Shown here piece by piece: positions 1-6,372 of a DNA stretch of 18,912 bases. The stretch's first letter is position 1, and every line of letters begins with the position of its first letter. The DNA is from JAJYSO01 sp964586655 (lineage in GTDB: Bacteria; Bacteroidota; Bacteroidia; Flavobacteriales; Flavobacteriaceae): NCBI GenBank assembly GCA_964586655.1, contig CAZPGY010000029.1, positions 1-18,912 of the forward strand, read 5' to 3'. A program made the translations under genes and the position numbers. The notes under the pieces are model-generated. The model was not told the DNA's origin. It did not search any database and saw only the letters and a program-made list of their open reading frames with translations.

Positions 1-109
1 AAAACCTTTGAAAAAGTGTAATAATAATGGTCAACGTATTTCAGGACAAGACATTCTTTTGAGTAGCAACGTTTTACGAAGAAATAAAACATTCCCCATT
101 TTTTTTACT

Positions 110-141
110 AAAAAAAGAAAACCCCTGTAAAAACAGGGGTT
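110..141 (-). terminator. Rho-independent terminator, leftward
   Basis: A 9-bp perfect stem (120-128 with 133-141, AACCCCTGT/ACAGGGGTT) closes an AAAA loop. Read on the minus strand it is followed by a T-rich tract (complement of 110-119). It sits just downstream of the possible tRNA remnant on the same strand, as expected for a tRNA terminator. A wider 7-bp inverted repeat (ACATTCC/GGAATGT) encloses it. Confidence 0.7.
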
Positions 142-151
142 AAAGGAATGT

Positions 152-170
152 AGTAGCGAGACCGAGACTT
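152..170 (-). other. Possible tRNA 3'-end remnant (candidate att core)
   Basis: Read on the minus strand the sequence is AAGTCTCGGTCTCGCTACT. This has the layout of the end of a tRNA: the last bases of a TTCAAGT T-loop, a 5-nt T-stem strand, a 7-nt acceptor strand (TCTCGCT) and a discriminator base. No matching 5' half exists to the right, so this is not a whole tRNA. A leftward terminator follows directly. Such a fragment is typical where a prophage has inserted into a tRNA 3' end and the intact gene lies at the other junction. If so, 1-151 is host flank. This is an inference from form only; no second copy and no integrase lie in the window. Confidence 0.4.
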
Positions 171-536
171 AATAAGCTACTTTTTAGCCACTTAAAGCAT
201 CATAAAGCATTCATTTTTAGGTAGTTTGCATTTATAGTTATTATTCATTTGGCACAAATATGACACAGGCCAAACGCTCGTATCAGTTACACAACGTGAG
301 GTTACAACAAAAGCGGACGCATAAAAATAGGAGGGCGCGGTTTGTTTCCTATCTTTTAAAAACCCCCATCCCCTATATGGCTATGCCCAATTATTGTAAC
401 TATTAAATAAAGCTTGTCTAAGTTTATAAAAACCTGTTTTTCAGTTATTTAAGCCTTAAAAGTGTTTCAAACGCTGCTTCCTCTCTATATTATATATCTC
501 TCTCTCTTTTTTTTATAAAAGAATAGGGAAAAGATT

Positions 537-699
537 GTAACTTTGTAACAAACGCAACTATTGATTGACTTTCAATAAGTTACAGCGTTACAAAAACGTT
601 ACAAAACGTTACAAAGTTACAAACCTGATTTTTAGACCTGAAAAAACAGCTATAAATAGCTGTTTTATAGTGTGTTACAAAGATTTTTAGTTTTGTAAC
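537..699. repeat. GTTAC(AAA) repeat cluster, iteron-like
   Basis: GTTAC occurs at 579, 587, 598, 608, 616 and 674, usually followed by AAA, and in inverse orientation (GTAAC) at 537, 545 and 695. The central five copies are 8, 11, 10 and 8 bp apart, close to one helical turn. Further isolated copies lie at 286, 301 and 396 (inverse). Such arrays usually bind a replication initiator or regulator. This one lies on the replication-gene side of the element, so an origin is a reasonable guess. It could instead be a regulatory site for the adjacent switch. Confidence 0.5.
643..666 (-). terminator. Terminator hairpin after the repressor gene
   Basis: This is a perfect 10-bp stem (AAAACAGCTA, 643-652, with TAGCTGTTTT, 657-666) with a TAAA loop. 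Leftward transcription meets six T residues on leaving the stem, so it should end the repressor transcript whose gene stops at 730. The rightward side also has four T residues inside the stem, so weak bidirectional action is possible. Confidence 0.6.
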
Positions 700-729
700 G
701 CATAGTATCGTCAGCTACCCACACCACTT

Positions 730-1089
730 TTAACCGGCTTTATTTTTTTGCGCCACCAGGCGACCTTTTAGGCAGCCAATGAGCTCATCTTTCAGTTGAC
801 TGTTCTCTTCCTTCAACGTGGCCACTTCTTTCTCCAGCTTGGCCACACGATCATCACTACCGCCACCTTCCTTTTTATGACCACTTTTAAGCATTTCGCC
901 CTCGCCCGTGAGGAGCCACTCAATGTTTAAGTTAGGGTATTTCTCTATTATTAACTTTAACTTATCTACACCGATACTTTTGGATATGCTATTTACATAC
1001 CCGTTTGAGGAGTCTATACTCTTCTCAAATCCAGATATAGTGCAGTTTTGATCGGCTAAAAATTCTTTTATTCTATTTTTTACGTTCAT
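730..1089 (-). CDS. Helix-turn-helix repressor (XRE-like), prophage type
   Basis: This is a 119-residue probable DNA-binding repressor. Residues 1-65 resemble the N-terminal domain of a family common in Bacteroidota prophages: a helical start (MNVKNRIKEFL), the conserved-looking segment NGYVNSISKSIGVDKL, and IEKYPNLNIEWLLTGEGEML. A Gly/Ser/Asp-rich linker (about 73-79) leads to a C-terminal heptad segment with Leu at regular spacing (about 80-107) that should form a coiled coil for oligomerisation. It has no peptidase domain, so it is not a LexA/CI-type self-cleaving repressor. It is transcribed divergently from the rightward early operon, and two inverted repeats lie in the gap. It is the natural candidate for the factor that keeps the early operon off. 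Confidence 0.8.
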   Translation of the reverse strand: MNVKNRIKEFLADQNCTISGFEKSIDSSNGYVNSISKSIGVDKLKLIIEKYPNLNIEWLLTGEGEMLKSGHKKEGGGSDDRVAKLEKEVATLKEENSQLKDELIGCLKGRLVAQKNKAG

Positions 1090-1110
1090 AATCAGTTATT
1101 TATAAAATAA

Positions 1111-1127
1111 TTAGAGAAAAACTCTAA
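1111..1127. promoter_or_regulatory. Operator candidate 1
   Basis: Inverted repeat TTAGAG-AAAAA-CTCTAA. The same half-sites and the same 5-bp spacer recur at 1142-1158, with centres 31 bp apart (about three helical turns). It lies 22 bp from the repressor start codon, so it could mediate autoregulation. Confidence 0.65.
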
Positions 1128-1134
1128 AAAAAAC

Positions 1135-1165
1135 TTTGTAAATAGAGTATTACTCTATATATTTG
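1135..1165 (+). promoter_or_regulatory. Rightward early promoter, Bacteroidota type
   Basis: TTTG at 1135-1138 and TATATTTG at 1158-1165 match the known -33 TTTG and -7 TAnnTTTG elements of Bacteroidota primary sigma factors, with a 19-bp spacer. Transcription should start near 1170-1173. That makes the ATG at 1174 leaderless and favours the ATG at 1204 as the true start of the first gene. Confidence 0.7.
1142..1158. promoter_or_regulatory. Operator candidate 2
   Basis: Inverted repeat ATAGAG-TATTA-CTCTAT, the partner of operator 1. It fills the spacer between the TTTG (-33) and TATATTTG (-7) elements of the rightward promoter, so a bound repressor would block RNA polymerase directly. Confidence 0.68.
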
Positions 1166-1173
1166 TACCTGTA

Positions 1174-1425
1174 ATGAAGCACAATATACAAAAAGCAATA
1201 ACTATGCCCAACAAGCCTAAACGCAATGAATTTATGAGTCTTGAAGTAATGATCACTTCCTCAATGATACAGTACCGGTGCTATATGGTGACCGGTGTCA
1301 AACTATCAACCGAGACCATTAAAAAGGTACGCCGCGGTGATCGGTCGCAAAAAACCCCTACCGGAAAATTGATTATGAACACTATAAGTGATATTAAATA
1401 CTTTTTAAGCAACGAAAAACAGTAA
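1174..1425 (+). CDS. Small basic protein, possible Cro-like regulator
   Basis: First gene of the rightward operon, 83 residues from this start. The predicted transcription start is only a few bases upstream, so the in-frame ATG at 1204 (73 residues, MPNKPKRNEF...) is a likely alternative. The protein is basic; residues about 45-57 (LSTETIKKVRRGD) look like a turn plus recognition helix, followed by a helical C-terminus (IMNTISDIKYFL). Its place opposite the repressor across shared operators is where a Cro- or CII-like regulator usually sits. I do not recognise the family; the regulatory role comes from position and this weak motif. Confidence 0.6.
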   Translation: MKHNIQKAITMPNKPKRNEFMSLEVMITSSMIQYRCYMVTGVKLSTETIKKVRRGDRSQKTPTGKLIMNTISDIKYFLSNEKQ

Positions 1426-1426
1426 A

Positions 1427-1675
1427 ATGATAACCGAACTCGATTTATTCCTCCTTGGATTTCAACGCGTAAAGCAATATGTGCACGACAACTACAACAC
1501 TGACCGATACCGCCGGGGTTCTATTCAAGTAGAATTTACATATAAAGGCGGCCATTTGAACAGCGGTGGTGAGCTGGAAAGTATCGACATGAGCATAGAC
1601 GAAATTGTGGGGTGTGAAATACCCACTTTAAATGAATTAAAAACCCTAACCCAAGTATTAAACCCTGAAATATAA
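1427..1675 (+). CDS. Hypothetical early protein
   Basis: 82 residues, starting one base after the upstream stop, so translationally coupled. It has a helical N-terminus (LDLFLLGFQRVKQYVHDNY), a central strand pair (SIQVEFTYKGGHL) and a C-terminal helix (PTLNELKTLTQVL). No membrane segment or known motif is visible. It lies between the switch and the replication gene, with no assignable function. Confidence 0.6.
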   Translation: MITELDLFLLGFQRVKQYVHDNYNTDRYRRGSIQVEFTYKGGHLNSGGELESIDMSIDEIVGCEIPTLNELKTLTQVLNPEI

Positions 1676-1681
1676 ATAGTT

Positions 1682-1849
1682 ATGACAACCACTGAAAAAG
1701 TAGAATTTTTAAAAGACCAGCTGCGCCAGCTGCACGCGCAAGGCACCACAATGACCGTAGGCAACTACCGCCGTGTAAAGAAGTATTATGAACGACGATT
1801 GGAAGTGCGCCAAAACCAACTATTTGAACCTCTAAAATCAGCGGTATGA
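1682..1849 (+). CDS. Small hypothetical protein (55 aa)
   Basis: Short open frame starting MTTTEKVEFLKDQLRQLHAQ and ending at the TGA of an ATGA overlap with the next gene. It is strongly helical and charged, with a basic middle (NYRRVKKYYERRLEVRQ). Six bases separate it from the upstream gene. The tight fit between its neighbours and the 4-bp stop/start overlap are the main evidence that it is real. Confidence 0.65.
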   Translation: MTTTEKVEFLKDQLRQLHAQGTTMTVGNYRRVKKYYERRLEVRQNQLFEPLKSAV

Positions 1850-2055
1850 AATATTTACTTGAAAAGACCCTATACGAACGCTTATCAGCTGAAAATGAAC
1901 GTGGCCGGCAGCAGGTCAATAAATGTAACCAACGCATATCAACATTGATCATACAGCTGGAAAGTTTGCGACGCACTAAAGAGAGCTTTCAAAAAAGCAT
2001 GGCGGTCAATGATCAAAAAATGCGCGAAATTGAAGCTATGCAACCCAATTATTAA
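1846..2055 (+). CDS. Small coiled-coil protein (69 aa)
   Basis: Begins in an ATGA overlap with the 55-residue gene. Almost the whole protein is predicted helix with heptad-like hydrophobics (from LLEKTLYERLSAENERG to LIIQLESLRRTKESFQ), so a coiled-coil dimer is likely. It lies directly upstream of the primase-helicase. No enzymatic motif is seen; a role as a replication accessory is only suggested by position. Confidence 0.62.
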   Translation: MKYLLEKTLYERLSAENERGRQQVNKCNQRISTLIIQLESLRRTKESFQKSMAVNDQKMREIEAMQPNY

Positions 2056-2078
2056 ACCACTTAGCATCCTACCTCCCA

Positions 2079-5021
2079 ATGGCTGAATTCAAATACGACA
2101 AAAAACACCTTTTAGAGCAAACCAACTGTGGGCTTGATGTTATTTTGCATTACTACCCACAGGCAGAGCGCAACGGTAAATTTGAGCACTTCAAACTCAA
2201 TTTTAGAGAAGAGCGCACCCCAAGTGCAAAAGTAGCTCCGCTTCAATCCAATTCTGATTGCTATTATATCAAAGATTTTGGCAGTGGAGAATCATACAGC
2301 TGCTTTGACTTGGTCATGCAGGAAGAAGGTATTGATGATTTTGGCGAAGCTTGCAAGTTTATTGCTTCAACAATGAATATTGACGGTCTCAATGTTACCT
2401 TTGGACAAGCAAAATTAGAATTTTTAGACGCCGAGCCCGGCCAAAAGCACGGCGATTACTTTTTTGACTACAAAAACGAACCAAGCGAGGAAGATTTAAG
2501 GGTATTGGGAGCCTTAGTAAAAAGTGGTGATCTTTCTCGCCTTGGTTTTCGTGCTTTAAATTCGTTTACGCAAGTAAAAAAGTACCCCAAAAACCATAAA
2601 AACGAAAAAAACCGCGGTAAAACCATTCAGATCGTTACCAAATCAACTGAACGCTACCCTATTTTTGTGTTGGAGTGTGATGGTTTTAAAAAGATTTACC
2701 AACCGCTCAATAAAGATAAAGGATTTCGTTTTCGTTACGTTGGCCAAAAGCCTGAACATTATCTTGTTGGTTTAGCGCAAATGGAGCGCGAATATAATGA
2801 AGCCCTAAAAGGTTCACTTGATGGATCCTCCGTTGCCGATAATTTTGGCGTAGTAGATGAAACCGATGAAAGTGATGAAAAAAAAGCAGACGGCGATGCG
2901 CGTTTTGATTGTGTGCTGATTGCTTCCGGTGAGCGTGATGCGCTCAATATTTCATCATTGGGTTATCCGGTGGTGTGGAAAAATAGTGAAAGCGAGCCAT
3001 TGACTTATGAAAACTGGACACGGCTTACTGATATTGCCAAAAAAGTAGTCAACGTTCCAGACCTCGATAGCACCGGCGTTCAAAAAGGTATAGAATTAGC
3101 CTTGCAGCACATTGACATTTACACCCTTTGGCTGCCAAAATGGATTAAAAAGCATTCTTATCGCGGCAAGCCCTGCAACGATATGACTGATTTTTGCAAA
3201 ATTATGTTCAACCGAAGCGGTGAAGGTGCATTAAGATCAATGTTTTCTAAACTGGTGAAAACCTCATTTCCCACACGATTTTGGAACAAGGTTTATAAAA
3301 GCAACGGCGATTTTAAAAAATACACCTTTAACAGCGAAGCCTGCTACCGTTTTTTGAATTACAACGGGTTCTACCGCATAAAAGAAAAGCACAGCAAAGA
3401 AGATCACACGTTCATTCGCATTAAAAATAATATTGTTGAACGCATTGATGTTGATGATATTAAAAATTATCCCGGCGATTGGGTGAGGGCTAAAATGTAT
3501 CCTAATTCGCTGCTCAACTATATTCACGACACCAATAAGTTGACCGAAAAGAAACTGGCCAAAATAGAAGTTAAAAAGCCCAATACCGTTCAATATGGTG
3601 CTGATTTTCAACGGCTATTCTTTAAAAATAAAGTATGGACGGTAACCAAGGACAAGATTTTACAAACAAGCTATAAGCAGCTTGACAATGAAGTGTGGCG
3701 CGACAAAATAATTGACAAGTCGGTAAAGCTAAACAAGTCAAAAGCGTTTAAAATCACTAAGAATGATGATGTTTTTGATATTGAAATAAAAGCAAAAAAC
3801 AACCACTTCCTCAATTACCTAATCAACACCAGCCGCGTGCATTGGAAGGTGTTGGGCAATGCCCCTTTTGAAGATAAAATAAGTAAAATAGACGCAAATT
3901 TATCGCCGCTGGAAAAGAAGGAAGCCCGAAAGCGTATTTTAGAAGAACGCCGCGCTTATCGCGAAGCCAATCAATTTAATATAGCCGAAGAAAATTTAAG
4001 CCCAAAGCTGGTAAGTGAACAAAAAATGCACTTGATCAACAAAATATACGCTATTGGTTATCTTTTGCACCGCTACAAGCGCGAGGATAGGCCGTGGGCA
4101 GTTTTTGCCATGGATCATAAAATTAGCGATATAAGCGAAAGTAATGGGGGGAGTGGAAAATCAATCTTATTGGCCAAGGCCATTCCGCAAATTGTCAAAG
4201 CATTTGAGCCGGTTAGTGCCAATGATCCTGAAATTTACCGCGACAAATATATGTTGGGAAATGTTACCCCGGATACTGATTACGTTATTTTTGATGATGC
4301 TGACAGCCACTTTCCCATGCGAAAGGTTTTCACCAATATTACCGGATCATTTGCCGTAAGAGCACCATACGTTCAAAATTTTTACATTCCTTTTGACAAG
4401 TCGCCTAAAATTGCCTTCACCTCTAATTTTGGAATTTGGGGCTTAGATGAGTCAACTGAACGCCGCCTGCTTTACACTTCTTTTTCTGATTACTATCATC
4501 ACAATGGCGATGATCATTTTGAAACTTGGACGGCTCGAAATGATTTTGGAAAAAACCTCATTACCGATTTTGACGATGCCGAGTATAGTGATTTTGTCAA
4601 CCTAATGGCCGAGTGCTTGCAGTTCTATTTGAGTTGTGAAGAAAAAATAAATCCTCCGATGGATAACATTGACAAAAGAAACGAAAAACAAACAATGGGC
4701 GATGCCTTCCTCGATTGGGCAGATGTGTACTTTAATGACAAACTGAATTTTGAAACGCCTAAAAATGCTGCGTTTGAGGATTTTAAGGAAAAAACCAAGC
4801 TTAATAAAACCACGCCACAACGTTTTAAACGATCACTAAAAAGCTGGTGCAAATACCACGGTTATGTATTCAACCCTAAAGACAAATGCGACGGCTCCGG
4901 ACGTATAATGTCTCGATATAATGGTGAAACTACCGAAATGATCTACATACGTGGTGTGGGTGAAGCAGCAAGGAATAATGATGATGATGGCGACAGCTTG
5001 ATTGATGATCTGCCTTATTAA
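2079..5021 (+). CDS. Primase-helicase replication protein (TOPRIM-like + SF3-like)
   Basis: 980 residues, the largest gene here and the only clear replication enzyme. Residues about 14-80 resemble the CHC2 zinc-finger domain of DnaG-type primases (...EERTPSAKV, YYIKDFGSGESYSCFDLVM) but lack paired zinc-binding cysteines. A TOPRIM-like region follows, with the first acidic residue in ASGERDAL (E285) and the DxD in VPDLDSTG (D328, D330). The C-terminal half carries an ATPase: Walker A NGGSGKS (K694), Walker B VIFDDADSHF (D739/D740), motif C FTSNFG (T781-N783) and a possible arginine finger at R795/R796. The order resembles superfamily 3 / D5-type helicases. The last ~110 residues look like a winged-helix cap. 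It likely primes and unwinds DNA at the element's origin. Polymerase must come from the host, since none is in the window. Confidence 0.85.
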   Translation: MAEFKYDKKHLLEQTNCGLDVILHYYPQAERNGKFEHFKLNFREERTPSAKVAPLQSNSDCYYIKDFGSGESYSCFDLVMQEEGIDDFGEACKFIASTMNIDGLNVTFGQAKLEFLDAEPGQKHGDYFFDYKNEPSEEDLRVLGALVKSGDLSRLGFRALNSFTQVKKYPKNHKNEKNRGKTIQIVTKSTERYPIFVLECDGFKKIYQPLNKDKGFRFRYVGQKPEHYLVGLAQMEREYNEALKGSLDGSSVADNFGVVDETDESDEKKADGDARFDCVLIASGERDALNISSLGYPVVWKNSESEPLTYENWTRLTDIAKKVVNVPDLDSTGVQKGIELALQHIDIYTLWLPKWIKKHSYRGKPCNDMTDFCKIMFNRSGEGALRSMFSKLVKTSFPTRFWNKVYKSNGDFKKYTFNSEACYRFLNYNGFYRIKEKHSKEDHTFIRIKNNIVERIDVDDIKNYPGDWVRAKMYPNSLLNYIHDTNKLTEKKLAKIEVKKPNTVQYGADFQRLFFKNKVWTVTKDKILQTSYKQLDNEVWRDKIIDKSVKLNKSKAFKITKNDDVFDIEIKAKNNHFLNYLINTSRVHWKVLGNAPFEDKISKIDANLSPLEKKEARKRILEERRAYREANQFNIAEENLSPKLVSEQKMHLINKIYAIGYLLHRYKREDRPWAVFAMDHKISDISESNGGSGKSILLAKAIPQIVKAFEPVSANDPEIYRDKYMLGNVTPDTDYVIFDDADSHFPMRKVFTNITGSFAVRAPYVQNFYIPFDKSPKIAFTSNFGIWGLDESTERRLLYTSFSDYYHHNGDDHFETWTARNDFGKNLITDFDDAEYSDFVNLMAECLQFYLSCEEKINPPMDNIDKRNEKQTMGDAFLDWADVYFNDKLNFETPKNAAFEDFKEKTKLNKTTPQRFKRSLKSWCKYHGYVFNPKDKCDGSGRIMSRYNGETTEMIYIRGVGEAARNNDDDGDSLIDDLPY

Positions 5022-5032
5022 ACCATTGAATT

Positions 5033-5299
5033 ATGAAAGACAAATACAGTTTTGCCGACAATTTTTCACTCTGTGAACGTCACGGTATTCGGGTTTATCC
5101 TGTTCACAACGGCCGGTATAAATACAGAGTTGACGTTGAAGAACGATTAAAGACAAGAATAAAGGTGCGGGAAGGAAGAAAATACTATCCCATCAAAGAA
5201 AATGGAAAGGAAAGAAGTGTTTACGACAAAATTAAAGAAGCCTATTCCATTTTGGCGCAAAGAATTAGAAAAAAAGAATTATTAACCAAAAAACAATAA
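5033..5299 (+). CDS. Small basic hypothetical protein
   Basis: 88 residues, very rich in Lys and Arg, 11 bases after the primase-helicase. The middle reads like a short beta sheet (YPVHNGRYKYRVDVEERLK) and the C-terminus like a helix (IKEAYSILAQRIRKKELL). The charge suggests nucleic-acid binding. No family recognised. Confidence 0.6.
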   Translation: MKDKYSFADNFSLCERHGIRVYPVHNGRYKYRVDVEERLKTRIKVREGRKYYPIKENGKERSVYDKIKEAYSILAQRIRKKELLTKKQ

Positions 5300-5301
5300 C
5301 C

Positions 5302-5469
5302 ATGTACGAAATAATTTTACTCACATTGGCCTTCATTGGAGCCGTAACTACGGTCATTGCAACGATTGTCCTTCTCTTTATCGCCGGAGAATATCTTTTA
5401 AGGACAAGAGCGCGAAAAAAGCGAGAGCGAAAACTTGAGAAACTGAAAAATCAAAACCGAAAAAACTAA
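5302..5469 (+). CDS. Small single-span membrane protein (55 aa)
   Basis: Starts MYEIILLTLAFIGAV; residues about 3-31 form one long hydrophobic span, followed by a highly basic tail (RTRARKKRERKLEKLK). The positive-inside rule puts the tail in the cytoplasm. It begins two bases after the previous stop codon, so the genes are coupled. It could be a small holin-like or host-modifying membrane protein, but its position in the early operon argues against lysis. Confidence 0.6.
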   Translation: MYEIILLTLAFIGAVTTVIATIVLLFIAGEYLLRTRARKKRERKLEKLKNQNRKN

Positions 5470-5482
5470 ACAAACAAGCATT

Positions 5483-5638
5483 ATGAAAACGAATGGCACT
5501 AATGAAAAGAAATTAATTGACCTGATAGACTATGATACGGGAAGAATATTAAAAAGAGGCATATCAATAAGAGAGGCTTCAAGTTTTTGCGCTAATAACC
5601 CCGGGCATTATATTTTTCAAAACTGTATTAGCGAATAA
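5483..5638 (+). CDS. Small hypothetical protein (51 aa)
   Basis: Starts MKTNGTNEKKLIDLIDYDT and continues GRILKRGISIREASSFCANN. It is soluble, with no membrane segment. The reading frame is open and preceded by an A-rich leader (ACAAGCATT) in step with neighbouring genes. Evidence is limited to frame and position. Confidence 0.5.
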   Translation: MKTNGTNEKKLIDLIDYDTGRILKRGISIREASSFCANNPGHYIFQNCISE

Positions 5639-5662
5639 TTAATTTTTAAATCACACTAATAA

Positions 5663-5962
5663 ATGGCTGATTTGAAACCCCTTCCCATAGGTTGCTCAAA
5701 AAAGGAGCTGAAAGCAATGTTTCCAAACACCTCAAAAAGAAAATTGATGGAATGGTGCAATGAGATTCAACGCCTTCATAGGCGTGGAAGATCCGGTATG
5801 AAAAACATGATGCCCGAGGAGCTCGCTGAACTTTTCGCAGAATACACCGGAATTCCCCTTGGCTATAAAGATAAATTCATAACCGGTGAAAACTATGCCG
5901 ATGTTTATTTGCGATCACAACGCCGGCTTCTGATGATTGAGTTTAAAAATGAAGGCAAATGA
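5663..5962 (+). CDS. Hypothetical protein, possible DNA-binding
   Basis: 99 residues. The N-terminal half is basic and helical (SKKELKAMFPNTSKRKLMEW, RLHRRGRSG), compatible with DNA or RNA binding; the C-terminal half is mixed. It ends in an ATGA overlap with the methyltransferase remnant, so the two were probably one translational unit. Family not recognised. Confidence 0.6.
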   Translation: MADLKPLPIGCSKKELKAMFPNTSKRKLMEWCNEIQRLHRRGRSGMKNMMPEELAELFAEYTGIPLGYKDKFITGENYADVYLRSQRRLLMIEFKNEGK

Positions 5963-6195
5963 CGCATGGTAGTTTATTTTCAGGAATAGGCGGTTTTGAT
6001 TATGCCGCCCAAAAAATGGGATGGAAAAACTTCCCAACTCAATCCCCGATTTGTAGCGGAAATGATGGGTTTTCCTCCCGATTGGACGGAATTACCTTTT
6101 CAAATTGGCGAAACGAAAGCATAAAAGGATACGGCAACGCCATAGTACCTCAAGTAGCACTTAAAATATTTAAAACTATTCAGGAAATGTGTTGA
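5959..6195 (+). pseudogene. Internally deleted C5-cytosine DNA methyltransferase
   Basis: This 78-residue frame joins the two ends of a cytosine-5 methyltransferase. Residues 1-22 (GSLFSGIGGFDYAAQKMGW) are motif I, the AdoMet-binding start. Residues about 55-75 (ESIKGYGNAIVPQVALKIF) are the C-terminal motif X. Everything between is missing, including the catalytic Pro-Cys motif IV, ENV motif VI, QxRxR motif VIII and the target-recognition domain. Full-length enzymes run about 250-400 residues. It therefore cannot methylate DNA on its own. A +1 frame over 6038-6121 also reads like a methyltransferase segment, so a frameshift may add to the deletion. The start codon and ATGA coupling are intact, so a short peptide may still be made. 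Confidence 0.72.
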
Positions 6196-6218
6196 AAAAA
6201 CACGCCTACATTGTTATG

Positions 6219-6253
6219 ATAACGCCGCAATTAAAATGCGGCGTTATTTTTTT
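6219..6253 (+). terminator. Strong Rho-independent terminator ending the early operon
   Basis: A perfect 11-bp GC-rich stem (ATAACGCCGCA, 6219-6229, with TGCGGCGTTAT, 6237-6247), a 7-nt loop and seven T residues (6247-6253). It lies 24 bases after the methyltransferase remnant and separates early from late genes. Confidence 0.9.
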
Positions 6254-6336
6254 GGTTAATCTCCTTGCAGTTCTGTGCATTTCGTTCATATCTGTGCCTT
6301 TTGCAACTTTCTCGCAAACTTTTAGAACTTCATAAA

Positions 6337-6344
6337 TAGATTTG
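6337..6344 (+). promoter_or_regulatory. Probable late promoter -7 element
   Basis: TAGATTTG matches the Bacteroidota -7 consensus TAnnTTTG 28 bases ahead of the first late gene, just past the early terminator. No good TTTG -33 element lies at the usual spacing, so the promoter may need an activator or be weak. Confidence 0.45.
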
Positions 6345-6372
6345 TTCTGTGTTCATTGATTTATAGGACAAT

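Larger units (their letters stand above)
171..729. other. Non-coding left region
   Basis: There is no credible gene across this stretch on either strand. It contains a short direct repeat (TAAAGCAT at 193 and 203), a weak inverted repeat (ATAGGA 327-332 / TCCTAT 347-352), a pyrimidine-rich tract around 478-516, and the GTTAC repeat cluster listed separately. Arm-type integrase sites or an origin could be here, but nothing beyond the repeats supports that. Confidence 0.6.

Noticed and set aside
2..130. Open frame at the left edge that could be the end of a gene
   Set aside because: Low-complexity Lys/Asn-rich product, and its stop lies inside the terminator hairpin; more likely chance in AT-rich DNA.
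537..699. CRISPR-like array from the GTTAC copies
   Set aside because: Repeats are only 5-8 bp, in both orientations, with 8-11 bp spacing; no spacers or cas genes.
1680..1976. 98-residue minus-strand frame in the early operon
   Set aside because: Shadow of the coupled 55- and 69-residue rightward genes.
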